NCBI GenBank assembly: GCA_902788485.1
Contig: CADAKI010000006.1
Coordinates: 1 to 41,554 of the forward strand
Direction of reading: 5' to 3'
DNA from: an uncultured Pseudomonadota bacterium
Lineage (GTDB): Bacteria; Pseudomonadota; Alphaproteobacteria; Rs-D84
Length of the DNA: 41,554 nucleotides
Shown: positions 7,304 through 14,215 of the stretch, piece after piece
How positions within the stretch are numbered: the first letter of the stretch is position 1
Layout: every line of letters begins with the position of its first letter
The notes under the pieces: model-generated
Seen by the model: only the letters and a program-made list of their open reading frames with translations
Told to the model about the DNA's origin: nothing
Databases searched by the model: none
Program-made: the position numbers and the translations under genes

Positions 7304-7846
7304 TTAAAACTTTACCTGGGGTGCGCGCCGTTCGGCATCATCGATTTCGAACAGTTTTTCATGTGTAATACCAAACATATTGGCAATCAGATTTGTTGGG
7401 AATTGATCAATCGATGTATTTAATCCCATAACAACTGTATTATAAAATTGACGCGTGGCCTGGATTTTATTTTCTGTATCCGTCAATTCGCGTTGCAATT
7501 CCAAAAAATTCTCATTTGCTTTCAAATTAGGATAACTTTCCGCCAACGCAAAAATGTTTTTCAATGCACCCGTCAATGCATTTTCCGCCACACCACGGTC
7601 CGCCGCACCGGTCGCCGTCATTGCCGCATTACGCGCCGTAATTACCGCGTTTAATGTTTCCTTTTCATGTTTTGCCGCCCCCTTAACAGATTCTAATAAA
7701 TTTGGAATTAAATCATACCGACGCTTTAATTGGGTATCAATTGTCGCCCATGCCTCGCGCACCTGGTTCCGGCGGGCAACCAAACCATTATAAACAAACA
7801 CAATATACAAAACCAAAACACCCAATATAATTAAAACAGTCGTCAT
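7304..7846 (-). CDS. lemA: LemA family protein
   Basis: 180 aa. Residues 2-19 form an N-terminal membrane helix (MTTVLIILGVLVLYIVFVYN). Then comes the LemA signature NQVREAWATIDTQLKRRYDLIPNLLESVKG, and later ANENFLELQRELTDTENKIQATRQFYN. Members are membrane-anchored helical-bundle proteins of unclear biochemical role. The start at 7846 is chosen for AAAGGAGTG and for the transmembrane start; longer in-frame extensions lack these. It is flanked by its own promoter and terminator, so it is monocistronic. Confidence 0.93.
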   Translation of the reverse strand: MTTVLIILGVLVLYIVFVYNGLVARRNQVREAWATIDTQLKRRYDLIPNLLESVKGAAKHEKETLNAVITARNAAMTATGAADRGVAENALTGALKNIFALAESYPNLKANENFLELQRELTDTENKIQATRQFYNTVVMGLNTSIDQFPTNLIANMFGITHEKLFEIDDAERRAPQVKF

Positions 7847-7872
7847 GCAAACACTCCTTTGTTCATGAAACA

Positions 7873-7901
7873 AATATAATACAACACACAAAAAAAATCA
7901 A
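7873..7901 (-). promoter_or_regulatory. Promoter of lemA
   Basis: On the minus strand TTGATT (7896-7901), a 17-base spacer and TATATT (7873-7878), about 26 bases before the ATG at 7846. Confidence 0.7.
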
Positions 7902-7913
7902 GACATTGAAAAA

Positions 7914-7947
7914 CAAAAAAACCGCCCAATCCCCAAATTTTGGACGG
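7914..7947 (-). terminator. Terminator of the cold-shock gene
   Basis: On the minus strand CCGTCC...GGGCGG, closed with one U-G pair, is followed by seven T. It lies 26 bases beyond the stop at 7973. Confidence 0.75.
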
Positions 7948-7972
7948 TTTGTTTTTCAACGAAACTTTTATT

Positions 7973-8326
7973 TTATTTTTTCCAAAATGCGAATCCGCGC
8001 TTTTTTTCAGAATGTTCATCATGTTCTTCGCGATTTTTTCTGCTCTCGCGGGCACGACGACGTTCGGCCTTGCGTTCTTGGAAACGCGCCGCAGATTCTT
8101 CATCGCGTTGCACAACCCGTATCGTTGTCACAGATAATTTACCATTGCGTGGTTCTTCATCAAATTCAACAATATCATTTTCGTTCAAGAATTTTATTCC
8201 GGCATCCTTTAACGCAGACGAATGAACAAATACATCATCTGTATTCCCATCCGCATTTGGCGCATCCGGCGCAATAAAACCGAAACATTTTTTACCATTA
8301 TACCATTTAACCTTTCCTTGACGCAT
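7973..8326 (-). CDS. Cold-shock-domain protein with charged C-terminal tail
   Basis: 117 aa. The N-terminal cold-shock domain has [17 protein letters not shown] (RNP1 with Cys in place of the usual Gly) and [14 protein letters not shown] (RNP2), then a beta-barrel continuation to about residue 75. A strongly basic/acidic tail follows ([20 protein letters not shown]) and ends in FAFWKK. It probably binds single-stranded RNA or DNA as an RNA chaperone. An AAAGGATTAG site precedes the ATG at 8326. The upstream leader of about 60 bases contains GGTC...GACC complementarity and may fold, as cold-shock leaders often do. Confidence 0.93.
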   Translation of the reverse strand: MRQGKVKWYNGKKCFGFIAPDAPNADGNTDDVFVHSSALKDAGIKFLNENDIVEFDEEPRNGKLSVTTIRVVQRDEESAARFQERKAERRRARESRKNREEHDEHSEKKRGFAFWKK

Positions 8327-8393
8327 AACTAATCCTTTCCTTATGCTTGTTATGGTCCCAGGCCACAAAAGTCCACACCCAAGACCTGATATA

Positions 8394-8422
8394 ATATTAA
8401 ACAGTTTTGGTATTTAACGCAA
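8394..8422 (-). promoter_or_regulatory. Promoter of the cold-shock gene
   Basis: On the minus strand TTGCGT (8417-8422), 17 bases, TAATAT (8394-8399). It gives a leader of about 60 bases before the ATG at 8326. Confidence 0.65.
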
Positions 8423-8455
8423 GAAAATACATACGGCTTTAATTCCGACACCAAA

Positions 8456-9841
8456 TTATTTTTTGTAATACCGCTGAACCTCTTTCAGCACAAAATTAAA
8501 CAATTTTCCCGCATCGGTATCTTGGGGAACCGACCAATCAGACCGCAAATACGGCATTGCCGCAACCAATATAAAACGCGCCATAAACAGGTAAATTTTA
8601 TATTCTTGTTCTTTGGTTAACTTTGCCGGAACCTCAACCATATGGAAAATTTCATTTTCCACGGCCAATGTCAATTTACCACGTATAGATTCCATAACAC
8701 GTGGCGGATAATATAATTTGCAATCTTTTGGGAAACCTTCGAACATGGAAATGTCATGATCACGCGAATACAAAATATTCCACCCCACCCTGTCGAATAA
8801 ATCTTTTAAGCATTCCACAATCATCAAATTATATTGCAACACACCATATTCCATAAAATCCGACGATTCACGCTCTTTATCCGATGCACATGATTTTGAC
8901 ACACGTATCGATTCATAATTTGCATGGGTTTTTATTTCGGCCTCGAAAAACTTACGAACTTGGCAAATAATTTCCATTGGAACAACCGCGCCATCTTTGC
9001 CAATATTGATAATAATTTTGGCATCACGATAATTGCGCGGATTGGTTATATCATAAAATTTATCACGAATTTCCAAAACACGTTCCGGCATTAACTCTTG
9101 CATTCTTTCGATAAAAGTTCGCGCCTGGGGGATTAAATCAAACAAACATTTAATACGCCAAACATCACACAAACGCGAATAAGGTTTTCTGATTTTGTCC
9201 AAATTACGAACCAAATCCACAACCAATTTTTTATCGATTTCACCAATTAAATCCAATACAACCTCGGCCGGGCGAGTTATGTATTGTGCGGCAAACTGTT
9301 CCCGGATTTTTAATTCCAGATTGGACATGAATTCACAATCACAATGCGAACCCAACGTGTTTTTAACAACATCCAAAACACGTTCCAAAAATTCAGAATA
9401 ATATTTACCGGTGATTTTATCAATGGCACGATTGACATCTTTTTGTGCCGCAACAATCACCGTCACAATTGATGACACAGACAAATCAATCTGGCATTTT
9501 TCGTGTGATGTAAAAAATTGGTTTCTCATCGGATCGGCATCCAAACGATGTTGAACCAAATAAGATTCCAACGGATTAATATCCGCAATTTTCATCGGGA
9601 CATTTATTCCTGAATTAGTGTTTTTATCATACGGAACAACGGCGGCCTTGGGCGCACCCAAACATTTTCCCAAAAAATGAAAAACCTCGCGGAACCAATC
9701 CATCCCATTGGAATAGACCAATTTCAGGTAATCTGCGGCATCGGCGTTGATGCGTCCTGCACGCAACGCATTATCAATTACCGCCAAATTTTCCGCATCC
9801 CGGGCGCGCGTCCGCGCCCACGCATCCATATTATCTGACAT
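8456..9841 (-). CDS. RelA/SpoT-like nucleotidyltransferase-fold protein (tentative)
   Basis: A 461-aa cytoplasmic protein encoded right behind lysK. Near residues 215-320 it has SRLCDVWRIKCLFD, then YRDAKIIINIGKDGAVVPMEI and FFEAEIKTHANYESIR. The order matches RelA/SpoT synthetase-like domains: a DI.G.R-type strand, a GYR/YRD box, V.(V)EIQ, and a helix with an E.H.YE-like element. The canonical ppGpp synthetase residues are not clearly conserved, so it could be a degenerate or specialised member. The ends (1-200 and 330-461) are helical and unrecognised. ATG at 9841 follows GAGGGCT; a GTG at 9850 is in frame. Only 15 bases separate it from the lysK stop, so the two are cotranscribed. Confidence 0.6.
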   Translation of the reverse strand: MSDNMDAWARTRARDAENLAVIDNALRAGRINADAADYLKLVYSNGMDWFREVFHFLGKCLGAPKAAVVPYDKNTNSGINVPMKIADINPLESYLVQHRLDADPMRNQFFTSHEKCQIDLSVSSIVTVIVAAQKDVNRAIDKITGKYYSEFLERVLDVVKNTLGSHCDCEFMSNLELKIREQFAAQYITRPAEVVLDLIGEIDKKLVVDLVRNLDKIRKPYSRLCDVWRIKCLFDLIPQARTFIERMQELMPERVLEIRDKFYDITNPRNYRDAKIIINIGKDGAVVPMEIICQVRKFFEAEIKTHANYESIRVSKSCASDKERESSDFMEYGVLQYNLMIVECLKDLFDRVGWNILYSRDHDISMFEGFPKDCKLYYPPRVMESIRGKLTLAVENEIFHMVEVPAKLTKEQEYKIYLFMARFILVAAMPYLRSDWSVPQDTDAGKLFNFVLKEVQRYYKK

Positions 9842-9856
9842 AGCCCTCACATTTTA

Positions 9857-11434
9857 TTATTGGTTCGCCAACGCATTATTTATCATATCGCACGTTCTTT
9901 CAATACCATATATCATGATAAAATTCGGCAAACGCGGACCACTTTCTTGCCCCAACAAAACATTATAAAACATTGAAAAGAAATCACGCAGTTTATCTTG
10001 GGCGTAATATTTTTTACCAATATCATAACAATATGTTTCCAAATCTTTTTCTATATCAGATTTACCGATAAATTGTGCCAAACCCGATGCAAAATCTTGC
10101 AAGACAATCCGTTCTTGCTCGGTTGCGGCGCGATATTTTTTATTTGGTTTAACAAAATCATGATAATAACGAACCGCACATTCCGCCATTTTGTTCAAAT
10201 CCGGACAATTTTGCGGGTTTAATTTTGGATTATACGCCGTGATATACCCCCACATATCTTCGATACTTTCTGTATTTGCCGCACTGGCCAAATTCAACAA
10301 TAAATTGTAAGATATCGGCATGCGCCCATCCGGCACACCATGTTCACGATGGATATAAACCACCGGATTTGTGATTTTTGCAGTATCGTCTTGTTTATCA
10401 TAATTATTCAAGTGTTGATAATATTCGTCCACACTGCGTGGAATCACATCAAAATACAATCTTTTAATTGTTGTTGGTTTATTATACATAAACAAGGCCA
10501 AACTTTCTGGATTTGCATATTTCAGCCATTCTTCAATACTGATACCATTACCCTTGGTTTTAGATATTTTTTGTCCCTGTTCATCAACGAATAATTGATA
10601 TGTTAAATTTTCCGGCGCACGTCCACCCAAAACACGAACGATTTGCCCAGACAATTTATAAGAATCCGTTAAATCTGCGCCACACATTTCATAATCAACA
10701 TCCAACGCCAACCAACGCATTGCCCAATCGGCCTTCCATTGTAATTTTGCCATACCGTTTAATACAGATTGTTCAACACGTGTTCCGTCTTCATCTTCGA
10801 ACACAACCGTTCCCTTGTCCGGGTTCACAGACAACATTGGCACCTGTAAAACACGACCTGATTTCGGTGAAATCGGCATAATCGGACTGTATGTCTGACG
10901 TCTTTCTTCACCCAATGTTGGCAACATTATTTGCATAATTTTATCATAATTTTCCAGAACCTTGATTAATGCATCATTAAACGCACCGGATTTATACATT
11001 TCCGTAGAACTCATAAATTCATATTCGAAACCATAACTGTCCAAAAATTCGCGCAACATGGCATTATTATGTGCGGCAAAACTGTCATATTCGCCAAACG
11101 GATCCGGCACCGCAGTCAATGGCGAACCGATATATTTTGCGACTTCCTCTTGATTTGGAATATTTGTTGGCACCTTGCGCAGTCCGTCCATATCATCAGA
11201 AAAAGCAATCAAACGCGTTGGAATATCGGAAATTTTAGAAAACGCCCAACGAACCATACTGGTACGTGCAACCTCGCCAAAAGTACCGATATGCGGCAAC
11301 CCGGACGGCCCATAACCCGTTTCAAACAACACATAACCCTTGGCCGGGGTTTTATTGCCAATATGCGCCAATATTTTGCGTGCCTCTTGAAACGGCCATG
11401 TATTTATTTGACTGTAATCTATATTTTCCGCCAT
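9857..11434 (-). CDS. lysK: Lysyl-tRNA synthetase, class I
   Basis: 525 aa. A class I LysRS of the archaeal/alphaproteobacterial type, which charges tRNA-Lys. It shows the HIGH-type motif ETGYGPSGLPHIGTFGE near residue 45 and the KMSKS-type motif QKISKTKGNGISIEEW near residue 285. AAGGG precedes the ATG. It is the first gene of a two-gene unit with the RelA/SpoT-like protein. The leader upstream contains a promoter, a short Lys-Lys leader ORF and a terminator hairpin, consistent with attenuation. Confidence 0.97.
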   Translation of the reverse strand: MAENIDYSQINTWPFQEARKILAHIGNKTPAKGYVLFETGYGPSGLPHIGTFGEVARTSMVRWAFSKISDIPTRLIAFSDDMDGLRKVPTNIPNQEEVAKYIGSPLTAVPDPFGEYDSFAAHNNAMLREFLDSYGFEYEFMSSTEMYKSGAFNDALIKVLENYDKIMQIMLPTLGEERRQTYSPIMPISPKSGRVLQVPMLSVNPDKGTVVFEDEDGTRVEQSVLNGMAKLQWKADWAMRWLALDVDYEMCGADLTDSYKLSGQIVRVLGGRAPENLTYQLFVDEQGQKISKTKGNGISIEEWLKYANPESLALFMYNKPTTIKRLYFDVIPRSVDEYYQHLNNYDKQDDTAKITNPVVYIHREHGVPDGRMPISYNLLLNLASAANTESIEDMWGYITAYNPKLNPQNCPDLNKMAECAVRYYHDFVKPNKKYRAATEQERIVLQDFASGLAQFIGKSDIEKDLETYCYDIGKKYYAQDKLRDFFSMFYNVLLGQESGPRLPNFIMIYGIERTCDMINNALANQ

Positions 11435-11456
11435 TGTTTTTCCCTTATGTTTGTAT

Positions 11457-11492
11457 TACTAAAAACGGACGCCGAAAAAGTGCGTCCGTTTT
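11457..11492 (-). terminator. Leader terminator (candidate attenuator) of lysK
   Basis: On the minus strand AAAACGGACGC and GCGTCCGTTTT form a perfect 11-bp stem (11482-11492/11462-11472) with a 9-base loop, followed by a T-rich tract ending in AG. The hairpin lies between the lysK promoter and the start codon, so it must be read through for lysK expression. A GGGTGCG just after the leader-peptide stop can pair with CGCACTT at the end of the 5' arm, forming a competing antiterminator. Confidence 0.7.
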
Positions 11493-11511
11493 GAATTTTG
11501 GATCGCACCCG

Positions 11512-11544
11512 TTACAGTAAAAATTTTTTTATATTCAAAATCAT
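11512..11544 (-). CDS. Putative leader peptide of lysK (MILNIKKFLL)
   Basis: A 10-codon ORF in the lysK leader: ATG at 11544, two consecutive Lys codons (AAA AAA) at positions 6-7, and TAA at 11512-11514. It lies about 24 bases after the predicted transcription start and ends 20 bases before the terminator hairpin. Stalling on the Lys codons would leave GGGTGCG free to pair with the terminator arm. A ribosome at the stop would cover it. The ribosome-binding site (AGAG) is weak, and AAA is common in this genome, so the call is tentative. Confidence 0.45.
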   Translation of the reverse strand: MILNIKKFLL

Positions 11545-11574
11545 ATAAATTACTCTATTCAGGTATCAGACCAA

Positions 11575-11602
11575 TTATTACCATAAAGAACCAATTTGTC
11601 AA
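11575..11602 (-). promoter_or_regulatory. Promoter of lysK
   Basis: On the minus strand TTGACA (11597-11602), 16 bases, TAATAA (11575-11580). It yields a leader of about 130 bases ahead of the lysK ATG at 11434. Confidence 0.75.
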
Positions 11603-11603
11603 A

Positions 11604-11622
11604 GGATAATTTACAATTATCC
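11604..11622 (-). terminator. Hairpin behind guaC
   Basis: GGATAATT-GTA-AATTATCC on the minus strand followed by TTT. It lies 12 bases beyond the guaC stop and next to the lysK -35 box. It is an AT-rich stem, so a weak terminator, or possibly an operator for lysK. Confidence 0.45.
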
Positions 11623-11633
11623 ACCAACATCAC

Positions 11634-12734
11634 TTACACAGAATATTTTTCAAACACACGGTTTAATTGATTATGCACCTGGATAATGGTTGCGCATTTC
11701 GACATATGTTTAACAGATGCCGCACCGATATATGTGCAACATGACGCAATTCCCCCGGTTATATCTTGCAACACATTATCAATGGCCCCGGTATATGGAA
11801 TCATTAATTCGCGTCCTTCGGATGTTTTATAATCCTGCATTCCGCCGGCAAATTTATTATTGGCATAAACAGACGACATCCCATAATATTGTTTAAACTG
11901 TTTTGTTTCGATAACATGCGCGCCATTAACAATTTCTGTTGTTTCAAATTGTCGTTCATATACCTCGCCGGCGGCCGCGTCTGTCCCGGCGAACAAACCA
12001 CCCGCCATAACAAAATCAGAATTCAAACAAAATGCCTTGCAAATGTCCCCAACATCAACAATTCCGCCATCGGCACAAATATGTCCGCCAACCGAATGCG
12101 CCACATCCGCACATTCTAAAATCAACGACACCATCGGTACACCACACCCGGTCTGGCGCCGCGTTAAACAAGCCGACCCCGAACCAATACCGCATTTTAT
12201 AATATCTGCAAAATCTAACATTTTCATACAAATGTCAGGACTTGCAATATTACCGGCCATAATCACAGAATTCGGAAATTCACGCCGCACACGCGCCAAA
12301 ATTTCCAATGCACGCGGTATATAAAAATTTGGTGCATCTATACAGATATTTTGGGATTTTGTCCAACCATATTTGGATTCCAACGCATGTAATTTTTGAA
12401 TATCCGCATCTATATCTTTTAACCCGATTGTTATAAATAAATTATCCAATGGCACATTTGCATTTTGCAAAAATTGCCCTATTTCATCTGTTGAATAATG
12501 TTTATGCAGTGTTGCAAACATTCCGCGTGCCAACAATTTTTTGGCGACATCAAAATTACCAACCGTTGCCATATTCGCATTAAACACCCCCAACCCAGTA
12601 CGCACACAACCATGTCTGAATTTGAACACGCGTTGCAAATTGACATCACGCCGTGAATTCAAATTTATACCCATTTTCGGACGAATTAAAATATCAGAAT
12701 AATCCAAATAAACTTCGGGCAATACCTGTGTCAT
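11634..12734 (-). CDS. guaC: GMP reductase
   Basis: 366 aa, IMPDH/GMPR TIM-barrel family. It reduces GMP to IMP with NADPH in purine salvage. The catalytic loop IKCGIGSGSACLTRRQTGCG (near residue 180) and the phosphate site HICADGGIVDVGDICKAF are of GuaC type. There is no CBS-domain insert, which argues against IMP dehydrogenase. The flap-like YYGMSSVYANNK also fits GMPR. AAGGAG precedes the ATG. Confidence 0.92.
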   Translation of the reverse strand: MTQVLPEVYLDYSDILIRPKMGINLNSRRDVNLQRVFKFRHGCVRTGLGVFNANMATVGNFDVAKKLLARGMFATLHKHYSTDEIGQFLQNANVPLDNLFITIGLKDIDADIQKLHALESKYGWTKSQNICIDAPNFYIPRALEILARVRREFPNSVIMAGNIASPDICMKMLDFADIIKCGIGSGSACLTRRQTGCGVPMVSLILECADVAHSVGGHICADGGIVDVGDICKAFCLNSDFVMAGGLFAGTDAAAGEVYERQFETTEIVNGAHVIETKQFKQYYGMSSVYANNKFAGGMQDYKTSEGRELMIPYTGAIDNVLQDITGGIASCCTYIGAASVKHMSKCATIIQVHNQLNRVFEKYSV

Positions 12735-12755
12735 GACAAACTCCTTTTCACAACC

Positions 12756-12785
12756 AATATAGCCAAAAATTCACACCAAATGCAA
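12756..12785 (-). promoter_or_regulatory. Promoter of guaC
   Basis: On the minus strand TTGCAT (12780-12785), 18 bases, TATATT (12756-12761), 21 bases before the ATG. Confidence 0.65.
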
Positions 12786-12791
12786 CAATAT

Positions 12792-12814
12792 AAAAAAACC
12801 GCCCTTTCGGACGG
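12792..12814 (-). terminator. Second terminator behind the tRNA-Gly region
   Basis: On the minus strand CCGTCC-GAAA-GGGCGG (one U-G pair) followed by seven T. It follows a duplicated tRNA 3' fragment at 12825-12840, just as the first terminator (12905-12926) follows the intact tRNA. Confidence 0.75.
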
Positions 12815-12824
12815 TTTTAAAATT

Positions 12825-12840
12825 TTTGGTGCGAGCAAAG
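12825..12840 (-). repeat. Duplicate of the tRNA-Gly 3' end
   Basis: The 16 bases TTTGGTGCGAGCAAAG (plus strand) are identical to 12933-12948, which cover the CCA, discriminator and 3' acceptor stem of tRNA-Gly. The DNA between has no intact tRNA. It may be the relic of a second tRNA gene or an attachment-site-like scar. Confidence 0.6.
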
Positions 12841-12904
12841 TACTTCGCCGGCTGTCGCCGTCTCGCCTCGCAACCCTGCGGGTTCTCGCCCCTTCGCCAC
12901 GAAT

Positions 12905-12926
12905 AAAAAAACACCCTTTCGGGTGT
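12905..12926 (-). terminator. Terminator of tRNA-Gly
   Basis: On the minus strand ACACCC-GAAA-GGGTGT followed by seven T, about 8 bases beyond the encoded CCA. Confidence 0.8.
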
Positions 12927-12934
12927 TAAAACTT

Positions 12935-13011
12935 TGGTGCGAGCAAAGGGGCTCGAACCCTCGACCTCAACCTTGGCAAGGTTGCGCTCTAGCCAACTGA
13001 GCTACGCTCGC
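12935..13011 (-). tRNA. tRNA-Gly (anticodon GCC)
   Basis: A 77-base cloverleaf with encoded CCA. The acceptor stem is GCGAGCG/TGCTCGC, the D arm contains AGCTCAGTTGGCTAGAGC, the anticodon stem CAACC/GGTTG encloses TTGCCAA (anticodon GCC), and the T arm contains GGTTCGAGCCC. It reads GGC and GGU codons. Confidence 0.97.
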
Positions 13012-13062
13012 AAATGTGTGCATATAATGACATACATTTTTTGGGTTTGCAAGTATTTTTTT

Positions 13063-14025
13063 CTAAAATTCTACCCGCAAACCAACCATTGCATTTATAT
13101 ATAACATTTTGTCCGCACTGAACCAATCACGCCGCAATTCATTATCTGCGCTGGACAACTGCCATTTTATTTTTGGCAAATACATGGCGCGCGCGCCGAC
13201 ATCCAAAAATATTTTATCAGACACCCCATACGAAAAACCTGCCGCCAACACCGGCGCCAAATTTGATGTCCGTGTATCAGATTTGTTGAATTGAATAACA
13301 CCGGCACTGTCCACCGTACCATACCCCATCAATTCATATACATCTGATAAATCGCCATAAGAATCCGTTAATTGCAACACGGTTTTCGTATCTGCATATC
13401 CGGCACCAAAACCGATATACGGAATCATTTGTTTTAACGGTTTTTGTATTCCGTCAAAGAAATCATAAAACGCCATCACACTGTAAATATCACTGGACAG
13501 GGTTGATTGCACGCCACCACTTTGCGCGTCCGCCACATATCCCTCGGACGTAATCAATCCACCTTGGAACAACGGATTTTCGTTATAATCAGATTCCGCA
13601 ATATGGTCAAATCCCAATTCAATACGCCATTGTGGCGAATCCGGCACGGTAAATCCCATACTAATTCCGGCGGCAAACGCGAATTCCGAATAATCATTTG
13701 CGGCGGGCAAATCCCCCAACTGTGCATAACCGGCATATGCATAATTTGCCTGAACCGACGCATCCTGTAAATCGTACCATGCCTGGGTCACAATTTCGCC
13801 ATTGGTTGTGTTGACCATATAATTCGCGGTCAATCCACCAATATCATTTTGAATTGTTGCATGTCCAAAAGATGCCCCGCCACGCACAGACAACACAAAC
13901 CGCATACCATCATCCCCGCGCCATGTATCGCGACGCACACCATTCACCGGGTATTGCCAATTTGCACTTGCCATGCCAATGCCCAACAACATAAACGCAA
14001 AAAAACTGGTGATACATTTATTCAT
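13063..14025 (-). CDS. Outer-membrane beta-barrel protein
   Basis: A 320-aa exported protein. ATG at 14025 starts a signal peptide (MNKCITSFFAFMLLGIG..., cleavage predicted after MASA). The mature part has alternating strands such as GGASFGHATIQNDIG, FDHIAESDYNENP and KQMIPYIGFGAGYAD. It ends MVGLRVEF, with the C-terminal Phe recognised by the BAM machinery. Family unassigned; probably an 8-10-strand surface protein. An extended -10 (TGATATAAT, at about 14057-14065) lies upstream. Confidence 0.82.
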   Translation of the reverse strand: MNKCITSFFAFMLLGIGMASANWQYPVNGVRRDTWRGDDGMRFVLSVRGGASFGHATIQNDIGGLTANYMVNTTNGEIVTQAWYDLQDASVQANYAYAGYAQLGDLPAANDYSEFAFAAGISMGFTVPDSPQWRIELGFDHIAESDYNENPLFQGGLITSEGYVADAQSGGVQSTLSSDIYSVMAFYDFFDGIQKPLKQMIPYIGFGAGYADTKTVLQLTDSYGDLSDVYELMGYGTVDSAGVIQFNKSDTRTSNLAPVLAAGFSYGVSDKIFLDVGARAMYLPKIKWQLSSADNELRRDWFSADKMLYINAMVGLRVEF

Positions 14026-14120
14026 CTCTGCTCTCTTTATTTTATTTATCGCACAGATTATATCACAAATCATATATTAAAAAAAAGAGTTTTTTATCTC
14101 AACCGCCCAACAACAAACAA

Positions 14121-14215
14121 ATTGTAAAACGGTGCAAATGCGACGTTGTTTGCAAGTGCAGTGTACGAATGCCACATAAACGCGCAAACAACCAGCAGAT
14201 GCGCCGTTTTACAAT
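14121..14215. repeat. Large intergenic stem-loop abutting the PBP stop
   Basis: The left arm, from ATTGTAAAACGGTGCAAATG (14121-14153), is the imperfect reverse complement of 14184-14215. The outer ends (ATTGTAAAACGG) and inner ends (GTTGTTTGC) match exactly. A 30-base loop separates them. It begins right at the stop codon of the penicillin-binding protein. A related phrase, CAGATGCGCCGTT, recurs at 34988-35000 behind another envelope gene, which suggests a dispersed element. Confidence 0.6.
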
